From an uncultured Clostridium sp. (GTDB lineage Bacteria; Bacillota; Clostridia; Lachnospirales; Lachnospiraceae): a stretch of 36,888 bases of DNA. The position numbers and the translations under genes were made by a program. Every line of letters starts with the position of its first letter. The first letter of the stretch is position 1. The stretch lies in assembly GCA_946498245.1 (NCBI GenBank), contig CAMMNN010000034.1:1-36888 (forward strand). Reading direction: 5' to 3'. Below the pieces are notes generated by a model. That model did no database searches and had not been told where the DNA came from. It was given only the letters and a program-made list of their open reading frames with translations. This document shows, piece by piece, positions 32,236 to 36,888 of the stretch.

Positions 32236-33448
32236 AGCCTTCCTTTTCAGGCTCTTCCGAATCAGATACCGAGCAGACGGAGCTTCCGTAGTCCCGGTCA
32301 ACATTGATAACAGCATAAAAATCAGAATGAAGCTCATGGATCCGATCATTAATGGCTTCGGTCAATTCCTCGGGAGTCATAGGATATTTCATAGGAATTA
32401 AAACGTCAAAAATCAGGTTGGAGTGGGTAGGGCCTTTCACAATCCGGAAATCGTGAATGGAGATGACCGGATCAATGGAACGGACAATCTCTAACACCTC
32501 ATCTTTAAGCTGAAGGGTTTCCGGATCCTGATTTTGTACGGGATCCATGTGGATAACGGCGTCACAGTGGAGCTTTTGGCGAAGCTCCCGTTCAATATTG
32601 TCGATAGTGTCGTGAAGCTGCAAAATGTCGCCGGAAGCAGGTACCTCGCAATGGAGGGAAACCATTTGGCGGCCGGGGCCGTAATCGTGAACCAACAGGT
32701 CATGAATGCTGAGAATTTCCGGATGGGACAGGGTAATCTCGCGAATCTGCCGTATAAAATCGGGATCCGGGGCCTGCCCCAAAAGGGGATTTAAGGTGTC
32801 CCGGGCAGCGGTAAAACCAGCATAAAAAATAAAAAGTCCCACAACCAAACCACACCAACCGTCAATCTGAAGAGAGGTCAGTTCTCCAATTATGGAGGCG
32901 AGAAGAACGACAGAAGTAGCCAGGGCATCGCTAAGGCTGTCTGTAGCCGTAGCCTTCATGGCGGCAGAATCGATCCGTTTTCCCGTTGTCCGGTTATAGT
33001 AGGCCATATAAAGCTTTACAGCAATGGAAACGGCTAAAATCCCAGCGGTCAGAAGCTGAAAATCCACAGCCTGGGGATGGAGGATTTTATCTATGGAAGA
33101 TCGGATTAATTCAAAAGCCATAATCAAAATAGCGGCGGAAACCGCCAGACCAGACAAATATTCGATACGGCCGTGGCCAAAGGGGTGTTCCAGATCCGGC
33201 TTCTGACCGGCCAGATAGAATCCCATCAGGGTAACAAAAGAAGAACCGGCATCCGACAGGTTATTAAAGGCATCGGCTGTAATGGCAATGGAATTGCTGA
33301 TGATTCCGGCAAAAAACTTTCCGGCAAACAGCGCCAGATTAAGACAAATTCCCACTATTCCGCATAAAACTCCGTAAGCCTTCCGCACCTCAGGCAGATT
33401 GGGCTGGTCATAATTGCGGATTATCCGTCGGGCTAAAAAACGAATCAT
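32234..33448 (-). CDS. CDF cation transporter, manganese-type metal site
   Basis: A 404-residue cation diffusion facilitator. Metal-site residues are Asn62 and Asp66 in DAFNNLSD (helix 2) and Asp170 and Asp174 in TDSLSDAL (helix 5). Zinc exporters have Asp/Asp and His/Asp here; the Asn-Asp/Asp-Asp set is the one reported for manganese exporters such as MntE. HPFGHGR follows helix 2 as usual. The C-terminal part is longer than in a minimal CDF and has a normal cytoplasmic domain (SIHDLLVHDYGPG) plus an extra 100-residue tail (VISIHDFRIVKGPTHSNL). CAGGAGGTT gives the ribosome site. The ion is predicted, not shown. Confidence 0.88.
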   Translation of the reverse strand: MIRFLARRIIRNYDQPNLPEVRKAYGVLCGIVGICLNLALFAGKFFAGIISNSIAITADAFNNLSDAGSSFVTLMGFYLAGQKPDLEHPFGHGRIEYLSGLAVSAAILIMAFELIRSSIDKILHPQAVDFQLLTAGILAVSIAVKLYMAYYNRTTGKRIDSAAMKATATDSLSDALATSVVLLASIIGELTSLQIDGWCGLVVGLFIFYAGFTAARDTLNPLLGQAPDPDFIRQIREITLSHPEILSIHDLLVHDYGPGRQMVSLHCEVPASGDILQLHDTIDNIERELRQKLHCDAVIHMDPVQNQDPETLQLKDEVLEIVRSIDPVISIHDFRIVKGPTHSNLIFDVLIPMKYPMTPEELTEAINDRIHELHSDFYAVINVDRDYGSSVCSVSDSEEPEKEG

Positions 33449-33542
33449 GGGTACAACCTCCTGAAAGCTTAAAAGTCCTTATATTCTATAACGAAATGTG
33501 AAAAAAGGCAAGTTCCAGCTTCCTTATTTTTCCGGTTTATAT

Positions 33543-33548
33543 TATAAT
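33543..33548 (+). promoter_or_regulatory. Possible -10 element of guaA with a long leader
   Basis: TATAAT at 33543-33548; no good -35 is present (TTCCTT at the right distance). If used, the guaA mRNA has a leader of about 200 bases. The 305-base gap 33449-33753 otherwise contains short hairpins (TTCTGT/ACAGAA) and AT-rich stretches. I cannot match it to a known riboswitch. Confidence 0.4.
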
Positions 33549-33753
33549 AGTACCAGAATAAAGCGGCTGAGGAATGCATCTGCAGAGGGGATTGAAAAGG
33601 GGCTCTTATTATTTATTATTATATGAGGGCTGTTATTAATTATATTTCTTTTCGGCCTTTCTGAGAGAAATCCCGCCGTTTCCTGAAAACAGAGCTTTCT
33701 GTCTGAAGGAGAAACAGAACCAGTGAAATAAAAACCAAAGATTAGGAGTGTGA

Positions 33754-35049
33754 ATGATGAAGCAGGACATGATTGTGATTTTGGATCTGGGAAGCACAGA
33801 AAACACAGATCTGGCCAGGAAAATCCGCGATATGGGAGTTTACAGCGAAATCCATCCCCATGATATTTCCCCGGAAAAGCTGTCGGAGCTGGAAAACGTT
33901 AAGGGGGTGATTCTAAACGGCGGTGAAAACAGGGTAGTAGACGGCGCCCCGGTGGAGATTGCCCCCGAACTGTATGGCTGCGGCATTCCCATGATGTCAA
34001 TTGATTACCCCTCATCCCGCTGCCAGGAAGCCTATGAGGCCATGCCTGATGATGAAACCCTCCGCCGCTTCATTTTCGACACGGCCGAAGCAGAAGCCAA
34101 TTGGAATATGAAGAATTTTATTGACGATCAGGTAGAGCAGATTAAGCGCCAGGTGGGAGATAAAAAAGTCCTGCTGGCCCTGTCCGGAGGAGTAGATTCC
34201 TCTGTAGTAGCCGCTCTGCTTTTAAAAGCCATTGGGGACCAACTGGTATGCGTCCATGTAAACCACGGCCTTATGCGTAAAAATGAGTCAGAGAGCGTAG
34301 TAGAAGTCTTCCAGAACCAGCTCCGCGCAAACCTGATCTATATTGACGCTTCAGAACGGTTCCTGAACAAACTGGAAAACGTAGCGGATCCGGAAAAGAA
34401 GAGAAAGATTATTGGCGAAGAATTTATCCGCGTGTTTGAAGAAGAGGCCAGAAAGTTAGAAGGCATCGAATACTTAGGCCAGGGAACCATTTATCCGGAT
34501 ATTATTGAAAGCGGAACAAAGACGGCGAAAATGGTAAAATCCCATCACAATGTAGGCGGCCTGCCGGAAGACTTAAAATTTGAACTGGTAGAACCCTTAA
34601 AGCAGCTCTTCAAAGACGAAGTGCGGGCCTGCGGCCTGGAACTGGGCCTGCCGGAAAAAATGGTTTACCGCCAGCCCTTCCCCGGCCCCGGCCTGGGAGT
34701 GCGCTGTGTAGGCGCCATCACCCGCCAGCGGCTGGAAGCCGTCCGTGAATCCGACGCAATCCTTCGGGAAGAATTTGAAAAGGCCGGCCTGGACAAAAAG
34801 GTCTGGCAGTACTTTACCGTTGTACCGGATTTTAAATCCGTAGGCGTAAAGAACAACGCAAGATGCTTCGAATACATGGTCATTATCCGCGCCATCAACA
34901 CTGTAGACGCTATGAGCGCCACCATCGAGAGGATCGACTGGGATACTCTCCAAAAAATAACCGACCGGATTTTGGCAGAGGTAGAAAACGTAAACAGAGT
35001 TTGCTACGATATGTCGCCAAAGCCGCCGGCGACGATTGAGTTTGAGTAG
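33754..35049 (+). CDS. guaA: GMP synthase with a truncated, catalytically dead glutaminase domain
   Basis: A 431-residue GMP synthase (XMP to GMP), against about 510-525 for the usual enzyme. The ATP-pyrophosphatase half is intact: ALSGGVDSSVVAALL with the P-loop at residues 144-150, VHVNHGLMRKNE, GQGTIYPDIIES, SHHNVGGLP, and the dimerisation domain through PGPGLGVR and ending PPATIEFE. The N-terminal glutaminase starts normally (VILDLGSTEN, GVYSEIHPHDIS, GVILNGGENRV, GIPMMSIDY) but the nucleophile cysteine of the GICYGMQ motif is Asp84 here. About 85 residues, including the expected His and Glu of the triad, are missing before NFIDDQVEQIKRQVGDKK. It should need free ammonia or a separate glutaminase. 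Two adjacent start codons (33754, 33757) are possible. Its 3' end forms the left border of the islet. Confidence 0.92.
   Translation: MMKQDMIVILDLGSTENTDLARKIRDMGVYSEIHPHDISPEKLSELENVKGVILNGGENRVVDGAPVEIAPELYGCGIPMMSIDYPSSRCQEAYEAMPDDETLRRFIFDTAEAEANWNMKNFIDDQVEQIKRQVGDKKVLLALSGGVDSSVVAALLLKAIGDQLVCVHVNHGLMRKNESESVVEVFQNQLRANLIYIDASERFLNKLENVADPEKKRKIIGEEFIRVFEEEARKLEGIEYLGQGTIYPDIIESGTKTAKMVKSHHNVGGLPEDLKFELVEPLKQLFKDEVRACGLELGLPEKMVYRQPFPGPGLGVRCVGAITRQRLEAVRESDAILREEFEKAGLDKKVWQYFTVVPDFKSVGVKNNARCFEYMVIIRAINTVDAMSATIERIDWDTLQKITDRILAEVENVNRVCYDMSPKPPATIEFE
35038..35048 (+). repeat. Left 11-bp direct repeat (attL-like) in the guaA 3' end
   Basis: GAGTTTGAGTA covers the last codons of guaA including the first two bases of its stop codon. 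The same 11 bases occur at 36691-36701. The 3' end of guaA is an established integration site for islands in many bacteria, which supports the interpretation. Confidence 0.7.
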
Positions 35050-35136
35050 TACGAGGGTATAAGAATTATTTTATGTAGCAGGTAGTCTATGGGATTGCCT
35101 GCTGTATACACATTATTCTATAAAGAAGAAATAGTA

Positions 35137-35166
35137 TTGCCAATAAGTAAGATTGCATAACATAAT
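35137..35166 (+). promoter_or_regulatory. Possible promoter of the SIR2 gene
   Basis: TTGCCA at 35137-35142 and CATAAT at 35161-35166 with 18 bp spacing, 37 bases before the start codon. A stem at about 35073-35109 (TATGTAGCAGG with CCTGCTGTATA) lies between guaA and this promoter but has no T-run. Confidence 0.45.
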
Positions 35167-35202
35167 AAAATTTGTTGGTTACATAGTGGGAAAAACTTAG
35201 AG

Positions 35203-36528
35203 ATGAATTGTGAATGTGCTATATGTAAAAATAATAAACCATTTGAACTTTCAGAAGAAATTATAGAAGCAGCAATAGAGGGGAATCTCGTGCTTTTTTG
35301 TGGTGCAGGTATCAGTACTGAGGGGAAAACAGTACTGCCATATTCTTTCTACGAATCTATAAAGAATGAATTAGAAATTGTAGATGATACAATTTCTTTT
35401 AGCTGTTTAATGCAACAATATTGTGATAGACCGAATGGTAGAAAAAAACTTTTAAGAAAAATTAGAGATAGATTTCAATATATTCATTCTTTTCCTGAGT
35501 TAGAAAGGCAAGCTACAGCATTCCATCGAGAATTGGCTGCAATATATCCTATTCGAACTGTCATTACAACTAATTGGGATACATATTTTGAAGAATATTG
35601 TGGAGCGATTCCTATTACTATTCCAGAAGATTTTGCTTTTTGGGATGAAAATTCTAGATATGTTTTAAAAATACATGGATCAATTCAAAATTTAAGTTCT
35701 ATTGTAGCTACTGTAAAAGACTACAACAAATGTTTGAAGGAACTTCAGAGTGGTATTATTGGTGCAACATTAAAAATGATTCTGGCTACAAAAACAGTTG
35801 TGTTTATAGGATATTCTTTTGGAGATGAAGATTTTGTTCAAATTATAAATTATTTACGTAATGAAATGGGTGGAATATATCCCCATATTTATATTGTGAC
35901 ATTAGATGGAACATTAAAAGAACGATTGAATTACGAAAATTCTACTTCAATTGTGACATCAGGAACTTTTTTTCTTCATCAGTTGAAACTGGCACTTATA
36001 GATAAGAAAATAATTAAAAATAGCGATATTTATTGGCTGATAGATACTGCTTTGGGCGAAATTGAGAAGCTCCATGAAAAGGTTTCTGACATAGATTTAA
36101 CTAAATATCCGGGAGCAATTTATACTCTTTCGTATCAAGATGGCATTATACATTCTTTTGAACGGTTCTTACAGAATTATAAAACTGGCGAATATAATCA
36201 ACCTGGTCGAATGGGGAAAATTGCAGGAAAATATGAAGAATGGATAGAAAAAGCTCATAGAGAGGGTGATTTTTGGGATGAAGCATATTATGAAGGCTAT
36301 GTTAATGGATTAGTGTTAATTGAGGCAATTGAAGATGATAACAATATTATAAATGAGTTTCCATATCTGTATTTACCTAATACTAAAGTGGCACTGACAA
36401 CGTATAGTGTTTTTATGGATGAGTTAATTCGTGTATCTAAAAAGAATGACAAGTTTTTTAAGCATGCAAAGAAAATTATTGATAAAAATATAGGAGAAGG
36501 TATGGTAGTTCATCATCCACCTTATTGA
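35203..36528 (+). CDS. SIR2-domain protein, probable anti-phage NADase
   Basis: A 441-residue protein. The N-terminal 260 residues are SIR2-like: LVLFCGAGIS with GAGIS at 34-38, TTNWD at 122-126, KIHGS with the catalytic-type histidine at 158, and VFIGYSFGDEDF at 201-212. The remaining 180 residues are a helical domain that I do not recognise (RFLQNYKTGEYNQPGRMG, IEKAHREGDFWDEAYYEGY). Standalone SIR2 proteins of this kind in bacteria are often defence effectors that consume NAD during phage infection; that function is inferred from the family. A short cysteine pair (CECAIC) begins the protein. Its codons are AT-rich, unlike all upstream genes. The ribosome site is weak (AGAG). Confidence 0.82.
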   Translation: MNCECAICKNNKPFELSEEIIEAAIEGNLVLFCGAGISTEGKTVLPYSFYESIKNELEIVDDTISFSCLMQQYCDRPNGRKKLLRKIRDRFQYIHSFPELERQATAFHRELAAIYPIRTVITTNWDTYFEEYCGAIPITIPEDFAFWDENSRYVLKIHGSIQNLSSIVATVKDYNKCLKELQSGIIGATLKMILATKTVVFIGYSFGDEDFVQIINYLRNEMGGIYPHIYIVTLDGTLKERLNYENSTSIVTSGTFFLHQLKLALIDKKIIKNSDIYWLIDTALGEIEKLHEKVSDIDLTKYPGAIYTLSYQDGIIHSFERFLQNYKTGEYNQPGRMGKIAGKYEEWIEKAHREGDFWDEAYYEGYVNGLVLIEAIEDDNNIINEFPYLYLPNTKVALTTYSVFMDELIRVSKKNDKFFKHAKKIIDKNIGEGMVVHHPPY

Positions 36529-36568
36529 GAAACAAGTAATTATGGAGGCAGAGTTGAGAATATAATAT

Positions 36569-36588
36569 TTGGCAACATTTTGGCAACA
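36569..36588 (+). repeat. Tandem 11-bp-spaced repeat TTGGCAACA
   Basis: TTGGCAACA occurs at 36569-36577 and 36580-36588, one DNA turn apart, near the right end of the islet. Such paired sites often lie next to attachment sites and may bind a recombinase or accessory factor. Confidence 0.5.
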
Positions 36589-36690
36589 GAAAATCAGTAA
36601 ACCAAAATAACTGATGTAATTGAAGTAAATATTGGCGTGAATTCATACAAAACTTAAACAAATACAGTTAAGAGCAACAAAGGACACGCC

Positions 36691-36701
36691 GAGTTTGAGT
36701 A
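36691..36701 (+). repeat. Right 11-bp direct repeat (attR-like)
   Basis: GAGTTTGAGTA identical to 35038-35048. It is followed within 9 bases by the terminator at 36710, as expected for the original junction of guaA and its terminator. Confidence 0.7.
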
Positions 36702-36709
36702 ACAGACAG

Positions 36710-36752
36710 AACCCCGGAAATGCTGATAGAATGGGCATTTCCGGGGTTGTTT
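36710..36752 (+). terminator. Strong terminator, probably the original guaA terminator
   Basis: AACCCCGGAAATGC and GCATTTCCGGGGTT form a perfect 14-bp stem with an 11-base loop, followed by GTTTT. Its GC content is like the core chromosome, not the islet. Confidence 0.85.
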
Positions 36753-36888
36753 TATGGTAGTTGGCTCTAAAATGGCTCTATTTATTTGAAGAATACTGGA
36801 GAGGCCGTGAAAATTTTTGTGTCTTTAGAAAGTAAATCTTTCTGATAAGAAAATAGATATGTAAGATTTTGCTGTCGAATTTATGGTT
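36753..36888. other. Non-coding AT-rich end of window
   Basis: No supportable gene in either strand. It holds a second pair of 11-bp-spaced repeats, TGGCTCTA at 36762-36769 and 36773-36780. Together with 36529-36690, which contains a small stem ATCAGT/ACTGAT near 36593-36617, this leaves about 360 bases after the SIR2 gene without a gene. Confidence 0.5.

Larger units (their letters stand above)
35038..36701 (+). mobile_element. Small genomic islet in the guaA 3' end
   Basis: The segment is bounded by an 11-bp direct repeat, is clearly AT-richer than its flanks, and separates guaA from a strong terminator at 36710. It carries one SIR2 gene and no recognisable integrase, relaxase or phage gene. 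It may be an integrated non-autonomous element or the remainder of a larger island. Confidence 0.6.

Noticed and set aside
33754..35049. Two-subunit archaeal-type GMP synthase (ATPase subunit alone)
   Set aside because: The N terminus still has the beginning and end of a glutaminase domain fused in frame, so it is a reduced bacterial GuaA rather than the archaeal subunit.
35203..36528. Complete Thoeris system (SIR2-type ThsA with TIR-type ThsB)
   Set aside because: No TIR gene is nearby and the C-terminal domain does not look like the SLOG domain of ThsA.
36476..36661. Minus-strand frame as an integrase remnant
   Set aside because: Its translation shows no tyrosine or serine recombinase motif and there is no ribosome site.

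Overview
The window looks like chromosome of a Gram-positive anaerobe of class Clostridia, most likely family Lachnospiraceae. Reasons seen in the sequence: roughly 50% GC with purine-rich GGAGG-type ribosome binding sites, sigma-A-type promoters, an McsA-McsB-ClpC operon, a spore-type GH18 enzyme, a single-chain PurL and a pyrophosphate-type phosphofructokinase. This placement is inference; no 16S rRNA gene is present.

Layout. 1-3740: the 3' part of yaaA overlaps a large fusion of an endonuclease-Q-like PHP domain with a UvrD-type helicase. 3737-11632: a LysR regulator faces a divergent operon of two permeases, an ATPase and a binding lipoprotein (Pot-like ABC importer), adenine deaminase and a second nucleoside-deaminase-like amidohydrolase, closed by a terminator; together they look like uptake and deamination of a purine-type compound. 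11788-12936: LysM-GH18 protein. 13033-17559: GntR regulator, mcsA, mcsB, clpC (arginine-phosphorylation protein quality control), with GntR where CtsR usually sits. 17573-17861: mosaic of hairpin repeats. 17889-19706: small beta-rich protein and RadA. 19701-20846: MFS transporter on the minus strand. 21081-21151: tRNA-Trp on the minus strand. 21457-23227: phosphofructokinase and an HPr/Crh-like protein lacking the active-site histidine. 23316-23690: second mosaic repeat cluster sharing blocks with the first. 23700-26072: nuclease-DinG helicase fusion. 26069-28133: LysR regulator, a sigma-like protein without region 4, and a zinc-ribbon membrane protein. 28303-32067: PurL. 32234-33448: CDF transporter with a manganese-type metal site. 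33754-35049: GMP synthase whose glutaminase domain is cut down and has lost its catalytic cysteine.

The last 1.8 kb differs from the rest. At the 3' end of guaA an 11-bp sequence is repeated 1.65 kb downstream, just before a strong terminator that looks like the original guaA terminator. Between the two copies lies AT-rich DNA with a single SIR2-domain gene of a type linked to anti-phage defence. This reads as a small genomic island, or the remnant of one, in the well-known guaA integration site.

The observations I rate highest are the pseudo-glutaminase GMP synthase, the SIR2 islet at guaA, the EndoQ-UvrD fusion, the GntR takeover of the clpC operon with its own palindromic operator, and the two related mosaic repeat clusters that carry promoter-like TGGTATAAT motifs.
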